Positions 7,218 to 15,765 of a stretch of DNA of 64,000 bases are shown in pieces. Numbering within the stretch: the stretch's first letter is position 1; each line of letters begins with the position of its first letter. The translations under genes and the position numbers were made by a program. The stretch is taken from the NCBI RefSeq assembly GCF_003382285.1, contig NZ_QTJR01000006.1, forward strand, positions 62,001 through 126,000. The letters are read 5' to 3'. Under the pieces are notes generated by a model. The model saw nothing but the letters and a program-made list of their open reading frames with translations, was not told the origin of the DNA and made no database searches. This stretch comes from Lysobacter soli. Its GTDB lineage: Bacteria > Pseudomonadota > Gammaproteobacteria > Xanthomonadales > Xanthomonadaceae.

Positions 7218-7415
7218 GTGAGAACGACTTACGCCGGCGATTCCTTTTCGGGTTCCCGCGCTGACGAGGCGTTCAACCCCAACGCGTCCGACTCCCACCG
7301 GGAATACCGCCGCAAACGCGCCCGCCGCGCGGCGCTGCGGTACGTGGTCGTCTGGGGCACCGTGGCCGCGCTGGCATTGATCGCCCAGGTCATCGCGCCG
7401 GCCGCCGCAACCTGA
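7218..7415 (+). CDS. Small single-pass membrane protein, function unknown
   Basis: 65 residues from a GTG start preceded by AAGGGG at eight bases. Residues 1-30 are hydrophilic, 28-38 very basic (REYRRKRARRAALR), and 38-60 a membrane helix (YVVVWGTVAALALIAQVIAP). The basic stretch before the helix predicts the N-terminus in the cytoplasm. No family is recognised. It stands alone between the element and the lipoprotein gene. Confidence 0.5.
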   Translation: MRTTYAGDSFSGSRADEAFNPNASDSHREYRRKRARRAALRYVVVWGTVAALALIAQVIAPAAAT

Positions 7416-7560
7416 CGGCACGTTCCGATTCGTCCGCGTTCGGCCGCCGAACGCCTTTTCACGCTCGACAACGCTAGCCGGCATTTCACCGTTGCCAGAC
7501 GCTGGCAGCCCCTACCGTGCGCCGTAGTATGCTCGCCGTCCCATCATTCGGAGCGGCGGC

Positions 7561-8043
7561 ATGAAGGCGATGCACTGGACACGTTGGACCGCACTGGCCT
7601 TGCTTGCGCTGTTGCTGGCCGGTTGTTCCAGTGGACCTGTCCGCCGCGTCTCCGAGCCCTCCGCACGCATCCAGCAACTCACCGTCCGTGCCGACGGCAG
7701 TTGGTCGACGGAGCTGCGCATCGAGAACTTCAGCAGCATCCCGATGCGATTCGAGAACGTCGACCTGACCGTCAAGGTTGCCGATGCCGAAACCGGCCGC
7801 TTGCGCGCACAGCCGAACCTGACGATCGGACCGGAGTCGGCCGACGTCATCACCGTCACCGTGATGCCCGACGCCGCAGGCAAGTTCGCCGCGGCGGACG
7901 CGCTCGCCTCGGGCGGCAGCCTGGCGTATTCGCTCAGCGGGCGCATCGACGCCACGCCGGACGAAGGCAAGCAGCGCAGCTTCGACCTCGACCGCAACGG
8001 CGTGCTCAGCCCCGCCCCGGGGTTGCCCGGCGTCCTGCGCTGA
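7561..8043 (+). CDS. Lipoprotein with LEA14-like (LEA type 2) domain
   Basis: 160 residues with a lipobox LLLAGCSS (lipidated Cys22) after a basic, hydrophobic signal. Residues 35-150 have the alternating strand pattern of LEA14/WHy-like domains (WSTELRIENFSSIPMRFENVDLTV, given here in part). Asp is not at +2 (CSS), so sorting to the outer membrane is expected. The LEA type 2 family has no settled function in bacteria; roles in envelope stability or stress are proposed. It lies 58 bp upstream of the acyl-CoA dehydrogenase gene on the same strand and may be cotranscribed. Confidence 0.75.
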   Translation: MKAMHWTRWTALALLALLLAGCSSGPVRRVSEPSARIQQLTVRADGSWSTELRIENFSSIPMRFENVDLTVKVADAETGRLRAQPNLTIGPESADVITVTVMPDAAGKFAAADALASGGSLAYSLSGRIDATPDEGKQRSFDLDRNGVLSPAPGLPGVLR

Positions 8044-8101
8044 TCGCCCCGCCCTTCTTTCTTATCGACCGCCGCAGCGCGCGTCACGCACGGAATCCTT
8101 C

Positions 8102-9886
8102 ATGAGCAGTTACAAAGCCCCCCTCGCCGACATGCGCTTCGCGCTGTTCGATGTCCTCGATGCCGAAGCGCAGTTCCAGCGCCTGGGTTTCACCGACGCC
8201 ACGCGCGACGTGCTCGACGCCGTGCTCGACGAAGCCGGTCGCTTCACCGAGACGGTCCTCGCACCGCTCAATCCGGTGGGCGATCGCGAAGGCTGCAAGC
8301 TCGATGTATCCACCGGTGCAGTGACCACGCCCGCCGGTTTCCGTCAGGCGTACGCGCAGTTCGTCGATGGCGGCTGGGCGGGCCTGACCTCTCCGGTGGA
8401 GTTCGGCGGACAAGGCCTGCCGCAGCTGGTCGGCGTGCCGCTGAAGGAAATGATCGACGCGGCGAATCTCGCGTGGGGCAACTTCCCGCTGCTCTCGCAC
8501 GGCGCCATCGAAGCGCTGCTGCATCACGGCGAGAGCTGGCAGCAGGAAGCGTTCCTCAAGCCGCTGGTCGAAGGCCGCTGGACCGGCACGATGTGCCTGA
8601 CCGAACCGCATTGCGGCAGCGACCTCGGCCTGCTGAAGACGCGCGCGGAGCCCAACGGCGACGGCAGCTATTCGATCACCGGCACGAAGATCTTCATCAC
8701 CGCCGGCGAGCACGATTTCACCGACAACATCGTGCACCTGGTGCTGGCGCGCCTTCCCGATGCGCCGGCTGGCAGCAAGGGCATTTCGCTGTTCGTCGTA
8801 CCGCGTGAACGCGTGGCGCAGGACGGTTCGACCGGCGAACGCAATGCCGTGCGCTGCGGCAGCCTCGAACACAAGATGGGCATCCACGGTTCGGCCACGT
8901 GCGTGATGAACTTCGATGGCGCGCAGGGCTATCTGGTGGGCGCGCCGCACAAGGGGCTCATGGGGATGTTCACCATGATGAACTCCGCACGCCTGGGCGT
9001 CGGCCTGCAGGGACTGGGATTGTCGGAACGCGCGCTGCAGAACGCGCTGCGTTATTCGCGCGAACGCCTGCAGATGCGCGCGCTGTCCGGCGCGAAATTC
9101 CCCGACAAGCCGGCCGATCCGATCATCGTGCACCCCGACGTGCGTCGCATGCTGCTGACCTGCAAGGCGCTGATCGAAGGCGGCCGCCTGATGGGTTACG
9201 ACGCGGCGATGCAGGGCGACATCGCGGCCAATTCGAATGACGCCGCCGAACGGGAACTGGCCGACGCGCAGGCGGGTTTCCTCACGCCGATCGTCAAGGC
9301 CTGCCTCACCGAGTGGGGCGTGGAATGCACGTACAACGCGCTGCAGTGCTTCGGCGGCCACGGCTACATCGCCGAGCACGGCATGGAGCAGCTCGCGCGC
9401 GATGCCCGCATCACCACGCTGTACGAGGGTACGACCGGCATCCAGGCGCTCGACCTGCTGGGCCGCAAGATTCTCGCGATGAAGGGCGCGGGTTTGAAGG
9501 CGTTCCTCGCCCGCGTGCACGCGTTCTGCGAAGAGAATGCGGGCAACGAATCGCTGGCCGAATTCGTGGGCCCGCTGCGCGAAACCGCCACGCGCTGGCA
9601 GCAGCTGACGATGCAGATCGGCCAGCGCGCGGCCGGCAACGCCGACGAAATCGGCGCGGCGTCGTTCGATTACCTGATGTACTCCGGCTATGCAGTGCTC
9701 GCCTACTGGTGGGCGCGCAGCGTGGCGGCGGCCGATGCGTCGACGCACCCGCAGGCGTTCAAGGACGACAAGCGCGCGACCGCACGCTTCTATTTCGCGC
9801 GGATCCTGCCGCGCACGCTAACGCATTCGGCGGCGATCGAAAGCGGCGTGGCCGGGCTGCCGGAGCTGGCCGTCGAGGCGGTTTGA
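8102..9886 (+). CDS. Acyl-CoA dehydrogenase with C-terminal extension
   Basis: 594 residues, the long form of the family. It holds the N-terminal helical domain (40-160), the middle beta domain (about 162-280, CLTEPHCGSDLGLLKTRA, which contacts FAD) and the C-terminal helical domain (290-460). YEGTTGIQALDLLGRK near 441 carries the catalytic Glu of this subfamily. The last 120 residues match the 'acetyl-CoA dehydrogenase C-terminal-like' domain. It should oxidise an acyl-CoA to the 2-enoyl-CoA with FAD, passing electrons to ETF. Substrate length cannot be told; relatives include DmdC (methylthiopropanoyl-CoA) and medium/long-chain enzymes. It stands alone apart from the lipoprotein gene upstream. 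Confidence 0.9.
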   Translation: MSSYKAPLADMRFALFDVLDAEAQFQRLGFTDATRDVLDAVLDEAGRFTETVLAPLNPVGDREGCKLDVSTGAVTTPAGFRQAYAQFVDGGWAGLTSPVEFGGQGLPQLVGVPLKEMIDAANLAWGNFPLLSHGAIEALLHHGESWQQEAFLKPLVEGRWTGTMCLTEPHCGSDLGLLKTRAEPNGDGSYSITGTKIFITAGEHDFTDNIVHLVLARLPDAPAGSKGISLFVVPRERVAQDGSTGERNAVRCGSLEHKMGIHGSATCVMNFDGAQGYLVGAPHKGLMGMFTMMNSARLGVGLQGLGLSERALQNALRYSRERLQMRALSGAKFPDKPADPIIVHPDVRRMLLTCKALIEGGRLMGYDAAMQGDIAANSNDAAERELADAQAGFLTPIVKACLTEWGVECTYNALQCFGGHGYIAEHGMEQLARDARITTLYEGTTGIQALDLLGRKILAMKGAGLKAFLARVHAFCEENAGNESLAEFVGPLRETATRWQQLTMQIGQRAAGNADEIGAASFDYLMYSGYAVLAYWWARSVAAADASTHPQAFKDDKRATARFYFARILPRTLTHSAAIESGVAGLPELAVEAV

Positions 9887-9893
9887 GAGCCGA

Positions 9894-9930
9894 ATGCGAC
9901 CTGCGCGATAACAAACCGCGCAGGTCGCAT
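9894..9930 (+). terminator. Perfect 14-bp hairpin after acyl-CoA dehydrogenase gene
   Basis: Arms ATGCGACCTGCGCG and CGCGCAGGTCGCAT with a nine-base loop start eight bases after the stop codon. No T-run follows, so it may act as an mRNA 3' stabiliser or a rho-assisted terminator. Confidence 0.5.
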
Positions 9931-9971
9931 GTACACAAAACGTAAACAATGGCGTATAAGCTGGTTTCCCA

Positions 9972-10634
9972 ATGGAGACCGATAGAGCGAATCTGCGCCT
10001 GGTCCGAACTGGAACCGATCTGGATCCGGTGTCCGCTCCCTTCGCGCCTCGCGGCGCGATAGACCGACTGAATTCGGTCCGCCTGCTTTCGCTGGATGCG
10101 CACGGCCGCGTCCTCGACTGGATGAGCTGGCAGGACGCGACCTGTCTTTATGTACGCGGTGCGGTCGCCTGGACGCTGGGCGATCCCTGCCTGCAGGTGC
10201 ACGGCGGCATCAGCCGCTTCACCGGCGAGCAGAGCGTGATCGAACTGCATCCGATCGTCGCGGCGCGCAGCCACGCGCGCGCCCACGCACTCGATCCCAC
10301 GCCCGCGCTGACCAACGCCGCGCTGTTCGCCCGCGACGGCTACCTGTGCATGTATTGCGGCCACGACTTCAGTCGCCCGCACCTCACGCGCGATCACGTC
10401 ATCCCCGTTTCCAAGGGCGGGCGCGATCTCTGGGAAAACGTGGTCGCCGCCTGCTTCCACTGCAATTCGCGAAAGGGCAACCGCACGCCGCAGCAGGCGG
10501 GCATGCCGCTGCTGGCCGTGCCGTACCGGCCGAGCTGGGTCGAGCACCTGATCCTGTCCAACCGCAACATCCTCGCCGACCAGATGGCCTTCCTCCGGAG
10601 CCATCTGCCTAAGAACGCGCGCATGCAGGCGTGA
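9972..10634 (+). CDS. HNH endonuclease domain protein
   Basis: 220 residues. The HNH/zinc domain sits at 124-170: Cys126 and Cys129 (CMYCGHDF), Asp141-His142 (TRDHVIPVSKGG), Asn156 (WENVVAAC) and Cys161/Cys164-Asn165 (CFHCNSRKGN). These are the zinc ligands and active-site residues of the McrA/Cas9-type HNH fold. Residues 30-115 are a separate N-terminal domain. Such proteins occur across Xanthomonadaceae chromosomes as single genes, with no proven role; DNA cutting is expected from the domain. It is transcribed away from the acyl-CoA dehydrogenase hairpin with a small promoter gap. Confidence 0.85.
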   Translation: METDRANLRLVRTGTDLDPVSAPFAPRGAIDRLNSVRLLSLDAHGRVLDWMSWQDATCLYVRGAVAWTLGDPCLQVHGGISRFTGEQSVIELHPIVAARSHARAHALDPTPALTNAALFARDGYLCMYCGHDFSRPHLTRDHVIPVSKGGRDLWENVVAACFHCNSRKGNRTPQQAGMPLLAVPYRPSWVEHLILSNRNILADQMAFLRSHLPKNARMQA

Positions 10635-10806
10635 ATCCGCGAAGACGGGACGCAGCGCGTGATGGCGTTGGCGTTTTGACGGGGTCGCGCTTCCGGCAAC
10701 GGGCCGGCTGACATAAAACGTTCAGATGCGACGCTCTGCGCGCGTTGACGACCGTCAGGGCGTCCACGACACTCGCCATCCATTGCAAATTCACGACGGA
10801 TTCACG

Positions 10807-11931
10807 ATGCGCCTGACCCTCGGCCTGACCGGCATGGACCCGAACACGGAGTCCGCCCTGCAGGCGGCCATACAGGCGGCCAACAGCCGCATGGGCAATG
10901 CGTGGAGCCTCGTGCCCGACGCCGACGCCGAATACGTCATCGTCGACATGGACAGCATGTACGGCCCGATGAGCTGGCTGCGCCTGCACGCCGCCGGCAA
11001 GAGCGTGGTCGCGCTGACCGCCGCGCAGCGCACGCAGGCCGATTTCCGCCTGGGCCAGCCGTTCGACGCAAACACGGTCGCCAACCTGCTCCGCGAGATC
11101 GCCACGCAGGCCGGCGTGACGATCGAAGCACCCGCCGCGCCGGAACCGAAGCCGGCTCCGGCCCCGGCTGCGCCTGTCGCTCCCGCGCCGGTGGCCGTCA
11201 CGCCCGCACCGGAACCCGCACCCGCACCCGCACCCGCACCCGCTCCCGCTCCCGCTCCGACGCCCGCCCCCGTCGCACCCGCGCCGGTTGCTGAAAAGCC
11301 CGTCGTCGAAGCGCCCGTCGAGACGCCCGCCGCCGCCGAGCCGGTCGTCGCGCGTCCGGCGTCGTCGATCGTCGAAGGCACGCTGCTGGACTGGATCGTC
11401 AACGACCGCCTGAAGGGCCGAGTGCGCCTTCGCAGCGCGACCGACGGCCTGCTGATCGATGTGGAGCAGCGCGTCTACCACGGCCCGGCGGCGCTCAAGC
11501 CACTCGCCCCGCATTTCGAAGGAAAGCTGGATTCGAGCGAATTCGTGCCTGTCGACGCCGCGACCTGGGCCAGCGAAAGCGCGCGACTAGGCGCTGCGAT
11601 GCCGCTGTCGCGACTGGTGTGGTTCGGCAACCTGCTCGCCGGAAAGGGTTCGCTGGCGTCGGAACACGATCCGGCACGCCGCTACCTGATGGTGAAGTGG
11701 CCGCAGACCGAGCGCGAATACCCCAAGCACTTCCGCATCGCCACGGTGATGATGAAGGGCCCGTCGCTGGTGTCGGAAATCGCCGAAGCCAGCGGCGTCA
11801 CGCAGGCTGAAGTGGCCGATTTCATCAACGCCAACCTCGCCACCGGTTTCGCCGAGGTCGAGCGCGAACCCGAGCCGGTCGATCCGGGCAAGGCCGGCAG
11901 CGGTCTGTTCGGACGCCTGCGCGGCCGCTGA
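10807..11931 (+). CDS. Uncharacterised two-domain protein with Pro-Ala linker
   Basis: 374 residues. Residues 1-100 look like a receiver-like alpha/beta domain: MRLTLGLTGMDPNTE, then DADAEYVIVDMDSMYG and AGKSVVALTAAQR, as in response-regulator strands 1, 3 and 4. Residues 110-185 are a low-complexity AP/PAP repeat linker. Residues 190-370 form a second domain (EGTLLDWIVNDRLKGRVRLR near 197; GVTQAEVADFINANL near 328, a helix-turn-helix-like segment). The start at 10807 is chosen because the upstream in-frame sequence is not protein-like. I do not recognise a named family. It could be a cytoplasmic signalling protein, but this is inference. Confidence 0.75.
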   Translation: MRLTLGLTGMDPNTESALQAAIQAANSRMGNAWSLVPDADAEYVIVDMDSMYGPMSWLRLHAAGKSVVALTAAQRTQADFRLGQPFDANTVANLLREIATQAGVTIEAPAAPEPKPAPAPAAPVAPAPVAVTPAPEPAPAPAPAPAPAPAPTPAPVAPAPVAEKPVVEAPVETPAAAEPVVARPASSIVEGTLLDWIVNDRLKGRVRLRSATDGLLIDVEQRVYHGPAALKPLAPHFEGKLDSSEFVPVDAATWASESARLGAAMPLSRLVWFGNLLAGKGSLASEHDPARRYLMVKWPQTEREYPKHFRIATVMMKGPSLVSEIAEASGVTQAEVADFINANLATGFAEVEREPEPVDPGKAGSGLFGRLRGR

Positions 11932-12060
11932 TCCAGCGCGCTTCGCCGGCGTCGTTCGCGCCGGCGACTGAACAGGGCGTCGCGAAGCGATCGGGGTCGA
12001 TCCTTGCCCGCCCCGGACGACGGCGGGACAATGGAGAACTTGTCGCCTGACCCCGTCGTG

Positions 12061-13968
12061 ATGATCGACCCGCAACGTTATCCGCGCCTGTCCCGAATCC
12101 AGGTCCCCGCCGACCTGCGCCAGTTCCCAGAAGAGGAACTGTCCGCGATCGCCGACGAACTGCGCGCTTACCTGATCGAACAGGTCGCCCTCGTCGGCGG
12201 CCACTTCGGCGCGGGTCTGGGCGTGATCGAACTGACCGTCGCACTGCACTGGCTGTACGAGACGCCAGTGGACCGCCTGGTGTGGGACGTCGGGCACCAG
12301 ACGTATCCGCACAAGATCCTGACCGGTCGCCGCGACATCATCCACACGGTCAAGCAGGCCGACGGCGTCGCGCCGTTCCCCAAGCGCGAGGAAAGCGAAT
12401 ACGACACCTTCGGCGTGGGCCATTCGTCCACGTCGATCTCCGCCGCGCTCGGCATGGCGATCGCGCTGCAGCAGCTGGGCGACGACCGCAAGGTTGTGGC
12501 GGTGATCGGCGACGGCGCGATGACCGCCGGAATGGCGTTCGAGGCGTTGAACCACGGCGGCGGCATGGATCCGGAGCCGAACCTGCTGGTGATCCTCAAC
12601 GACAACCAGATGTCGATTTCCGAGAACGTCGGCGGCCTCACGCAGATGCTCGGGCGCCTCACCGGCAGCCGCACGCTCAACGCGATCCGCGAAGGCGGCA
12701 AGCGTCTGCTGGGCGACAAGAACAAGCCGGCGGCGAAGTTCGTCAAGCGCTGGGAAGAGCACTGGAAGGGCATGTTCGTGCCGTCCACGCTGTTCGAGGA
12801 AATGGGCTTCCACTACACCGGCCCGATCGATGGCCACGACCTGCCCGCCCTGCTCTCCGCGCTGAAGACGCTCAAGGGCCTGAAGGGCCCGCAGCTGCTC
12901 CACATCATCACGACCAAGGGCAAGGGCTACGAGCTCGCCGAAGGCGACCAGATCGGCTACCACGCCGTCGGTCCGTTCGATCCCGAGAAGGGCCTGATCA
13001 GCAAGCCGGGCGCGAAGAAGCCGACGTACACCGACGTCTTCGGCGACTGGCTGTGCGACATGGCCGCGGCCGAACCGCGCCTGCAGGGCATCACGCCGGC
13101 GATGCGCGAAGGGTCCGGCCTGGTGCGTTTCAGCCGCGAATACCCGCAGCGCTATTTCGACGTCGCCATCGCCGAGCAGCACGCGGTGACGCTCGCCGCC
13201 GGCATGGCGTGCGAAGGCGCGAAACCGGTGGTCGCCATCTATTCCACGTTCCTGCAGCGGGGCTACGACCAGCTCGTGCACGACGTGGCGATCCAGAACC
13301 TCGACGTGCTGTTCGCGATCGACCGCGGCGGCGTGGTCGGTCCGGACGGCGCCACGCACGGCGGTAACCTCGACCTGAGCTACCTGCGCTGCGTGCCGAA
13401 CATGGTGGTGATGGCGCCGGCCGACGAGAACGAATGCCGGCAGATGCTGAGTACCGGCTACCACTACGAAGGTCCGGCCGCCGTGCGCTATCCGCGCGGC
13501 ACCGGCCCCGGCGTCGCCGTGCTGCCCACGCTGGGCACGCTGCCGATCGGTCGCGCCGAAGTGCGTCGCGACGGCTCCAAGCTGGCGCTGCTGGCGTTCG
13601 GTGCGGTCACGGCAGCCGCCGAAGCCGTCGGCGCCGAACTCGGCCTCACCGTGGTCAACATGCGCTTCGTGAAGCCCCTGGACCGCGCACTCGTGCTCGA
13701 ACTCGCGCGTTCGCACGCGGGCTTCGTGACGATCGAGGACAACGTCGTCGCGGGCGGTGCGGGTTCCGGCGTGGCCGAACTGCTGGCCGCCGAAGGCATC
13801 ACGCTGCCGATCCTGCACCTGGGCCTGCCCGACGCGTTCCAGCACCACGCCAGCCGCGAACAGCTGCTGGCCGAAGCGGGCCTCGACGTCGCAGGCATTC
13901 GGGCGTCGGTGCTGAAGCGCTGGCCGGAGCTGGGTCGACCGAATGTCGCGGTGAGCGCGGCGGGCTAG
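12061..13968 (+). CDS. dxs: 1-deoxy-D-xylulose-5-phosphate synthase
   Basis: 635 residues, full length. It condenses pyruvate and glyceraldehyde 3-phosphate to DOXP with thiamine diphosphate, the first step of the MEP isoprenoid pathway; DOXP also feeds thiamine and pyridoxal synthesis. Visible marks are [15 protein letters not shown] and [16 protein letters not shown] (substrate and TPP pocket), [15 protein letters not shown] with later Asn (TPP/Mg motif), [14 protein letters not shown] with the catalytic Glu, and [28 protein letters not shown] matches the usual start in this family; an upstream in-frame ATG at 12031 is less likely. It is a single gene. Confidence 0.97.
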   Translation: MIDPQRYPRLSRIQVPADLRQFPEEELSAIADELRAYLIEQVALVGGHFGAGLGVIELTVALHWLYETPVDRLVWDVGHQTYPHKILTGRRDIIHTVKQADGVAPFPKREESEYDTFGVGHSSTSISAALGMAIALQQLGDDRKVVAVIGDGAMTAGMAFEALNHGGGMDPEPNLLVILNDNQMSISENVGGLTQMLGRLTGSRTLNAIREGGKRLLGDKNKPAAKFVKRWEEHWKGMFVPSTLFEEMGFHYTGPIDGHDLPALLSALKTLKGLKGPQLLHIITTKGKGYELAEGDQIGYHAVGPFDPEKGLISKPGAKKPTYTDVFGDWLCDMAAAEPRLQGITPAMREGSGLVRFSREYPQRYFDVAIAEQHAVTLAAGMACEGAKPVVAIYSTFLQRGYDQLVHDVAIQNLDVLFAIDRGGVVGPDGATHGGNLDLSYLRCVPNMVVMAPADENECRQMLSTGYHYEGPAAVRYPRGTGPGVAVLPTLGTLPIGRAEVRRDGSKLALLAFGAVTAAAEAVGAELGLTVVNMRFVKPLDRALVLELARSHAGFVTIEDNVVAGGAGSGVAELLAAEGITLPILHLGLPDAFQHHASREQLLAEAGLDVAGIRASVLKRWPELGRPNVAVSAAG

Positions 13969-13990
13969 CCCCCTGATCCGCCTCCCGGCA

Positions 13991-14014
13991 CCTTCTCCCG
14001 CAAGCGGGAGAAGG
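13991..14014. terminator. Perfect 24-bp palindrome between converging genes
   Basis: CCTTCTCCCGC-AA-GCGGGAGAAGG has 11-bp arms and lies between dxs and the converging TraB/GumN gene. It may end both transcripts. Similar CTCTCCCGCAAGCGGGAG-type palindromes are scattered in Xanthomonadaceae genomes, so it may be a dispersed repeat. Confidence 0.55.
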
Positions 14015-14051
14015 GTCGCTTGCGGCAACGCGCGCCGGCAACTGCCGCACT

Positions 14052-15119
14052 TCAGGGCGTCTGCGTCGCTGCCGCCGGAACGTCCTGCGCCCCGGGCGGC
14101 TGCGGTTCCTCCACCGCATACCCCTTCGCCTTCAATCGCGCCACGAAGCCGTCCGGCCGCAGCAGCTCGCGCATCGGCAGTACGGCGAAGGTGTTCGTGT
14201 TCTTCGTCAGGGCCGCTTCGGCCGCGCCCAGCCAGCGCGTGGCGACCTGCGCCTCGATGTCGCTGGTGCGCTTGCGCAGCACGTCAGATTGCGCGGCGGC
14301 ATGCAGGCAGGCCTCGTTCTGGTCGGTATAGGGCAGCGCCTTGAGCGACGCCAGGTCGCCGACGGCCCACGCGTTGGCGCGCTCGCGCATCGTGCCCAGA
14401 TCAGATTCCAGCCGCTGCAGCGTCTTGGCGAAGCAGTCGAGGTCTTCCAACCGCGCGCTGCGCAGTTCCTTCAGCGCGACCTTGGGGTCTTCGATCATCA
14501 CCTTCACCGTCGTTTCGGTGCGCGGCACCTTGTGGCGCTTCGCGATCTTCTCGACGACCGGCCACACCACCCCGCCCTGCTTCAGCCCGACGTCCTCAAT
14601 GGCCTCCTCGTACAACTCCATCGCGGCGAGGATCGGCCGGTAGGTTTCCACGCCGCGGTCGCTTCCCATGTACTTGCCCTTGAGCACCAGCCATCGCGCG
14701 TACATGTCCGGCGGCACGACGTCCTGCAGCGTCTGCCCATCGGGATTCTTGCGTGCTCCGAACGCCTTCGGCGCGAGCGCGAGCTTCCCGAAGAACCCAA
14801 GGTCGGCGTCGATGTGCACGCCGGGCGGTTCGATCAGTTCCTGCGAGTTCGACAGCACCAGCTCGACCTCGCGCGATTCCCACTCCATGCTTCGCGGCAG
14901 CGGCGACACGGTGCCGAGCACCCACAGGGTGTGGTCACCCTTGCGCACCTTCCACAAGCCGGGACCCGGCTGGATGCCGCTGACCACGAGCGGAGCGAGA
15001 TCGCGGATCGGCGGCAACGTGTCGTCGGATGACGAAGGCGCCGATTGCGCGGACGCGATGCCCACGGCGGCCACCGACACAAGCATTCCCAAAAGCCAGC
15101 TGACGTTTCTACGACGCAT
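14052..15119 (-). CDS. TraB/GumN family protein, exported
   Basis: 355 residues with a signal peptide (residues 1-24, MRRRNVSWLLGMLVSVAAVGIASA). After it, PGLWKVRKGDHTLWVLGTVSPLP matches the TraB/GumN opening (W.v.k...tlyllGT.H.lp). Family members in the periplasm or envelope have a putative metalloprotease-like (Tiki) fold with conserved Glu/His; here the His of the usual GTxH is replaced by Ser (GTVSPL), so activity is doubtful. The C-terminal part has MRERANAWAVGDL and LTKNTNTFAVLPMREL, also family marks. The function of bacterial GumN-type proteins is not settled. It faces dxs across a palindrome. Confidence 0.8.
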   Translation of the reverse strand: MRRRNVSWLLGMLVSVAAVGIASAQSAPSSSDDTLPPIRDLAPLVVSGIQPGPGLWKVRKGDHTLWVLGTVSPLPRSMEWESREVELVLSNSQELIEPPGVHIDADLGFFGKLALAPKAFGARKNPDGQTLQDVVPPDMYARWLVLKGKYMGSDRGVETYRPILAAMELYEEAIEDVGLKQGGVVWPVVEKIAKRHKVPRTETTVKVMIEDPKVALKELRSARLEDLDCFAKTLQRLESDLGTMRERANAWAVGDLASLKALPYTDQNEACLHAAAQSDVLRKRTSDIEAQVATRWLGAAEAALTKNTNTFAVLPMRELLRPDGFVARLKAKGYAVEEPQPPGAQDVPAAATQTP

Positions 15120-15218
15120 CTGAATTCCTTGTCCGAATGGCGCGACGGGACGCGCCTGGCTGAACGACGTGGTGCGCTTGCCTGGCTTGGGACCTTCAGG
15201 CGCGTGCGCGAGTTCCGT

Positions 15219-15692
15219 TCAGTCCGGTGACCACGCGCCGGCACTGCGCAGTGCGTCGGCGATCACGCTGGCTGGATCGAGCATGGCGAAGCCCTCCCAC
15301 ACGAACCCCGGGGCCACCGTGCATGCGACCAGCGTATACGCCGCCAACGGCCGCGCCGCCTGCCAGCGCCCCGCGCGCACGACGTGCATCGCCGGGCCGC
15401 CACGCGCGGCGCTGTCCAGCCGCACGGTCGCCAGCTCGCCGGTCGCGGCGTCGAACTCCTGCAGCTCCAGCGGACCGCCGTCCTGCCAGTGCCAGGTTTC
15501 GTCGGCGTCGACCCGATGCCATCGGCTCGCTTCGCCCTGCGCGAGCAGGAACTGGATCGCCGTCAGCGCCGGGCGCAGGTGGCCGCCGTGCTCAACGGAG
15601 ATCGACGAGGCATACACGCGCCGGTAGTGGCCGCCCTCGGGATGCGGCGAGAGTTGCAGTTCGTCGATCAGGCGCGAGGCGGTCGGATTCAT
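15219..15692 (-). CDS. Cupin family protein (DUF985)
   Basis: 157 residues, a full DUF985/cupin_5 domain. Marks are LQLSPHPEGGHYRRVY near the start, TAIQFLLAQGEASRWHRVDADETWHW (given in two parts of one stretch: TAIQFLLAQGEASRWHRV then DADETWHW) and VAPGFVWEGFAML near the end. His, Asp and Glu in the middle strand are likely metal or ligand contacts. Relatives such as yeast YML079w have a cupin fold but no known reaction. It is divergent from the histidine kinase gene 73 bp away. Confidence 0.85.
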   Translation of the reverse strand: MNPTASRLIDELQLSPHPEGGHYRRVYASSISVEHGGHLRPALTAIQFLLAQGEASRWHRVDADETWHWQDGGPLELQEFDAATGELATVRLDSAARGGPAMHVVRAGRWQAARPLAAYTLVACTVAPGFVWEGFAMLDPASVIADALRSAGAWSPD

Positions 15693-15765
15693 CGGCGCAT
15701 CCTAGCCCTGCCGCGTTTCCTGCACACCGGTAGTGGATACTTGGCGCCAGCCCAGGGAGCACCTC

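Noticed and set aside
8084-9748. 554-codon frame opposite the acyl-CoA dehydrogenase gene
   Set aside because: Antisense shadow with repeated Arg/His/Gln runs.
11587-14028. 813-codon frame opposite dxs
   Set aside because: Antisense shadow of a GC-rich gene; composition is Arg/His/Gln-rich with no domain.
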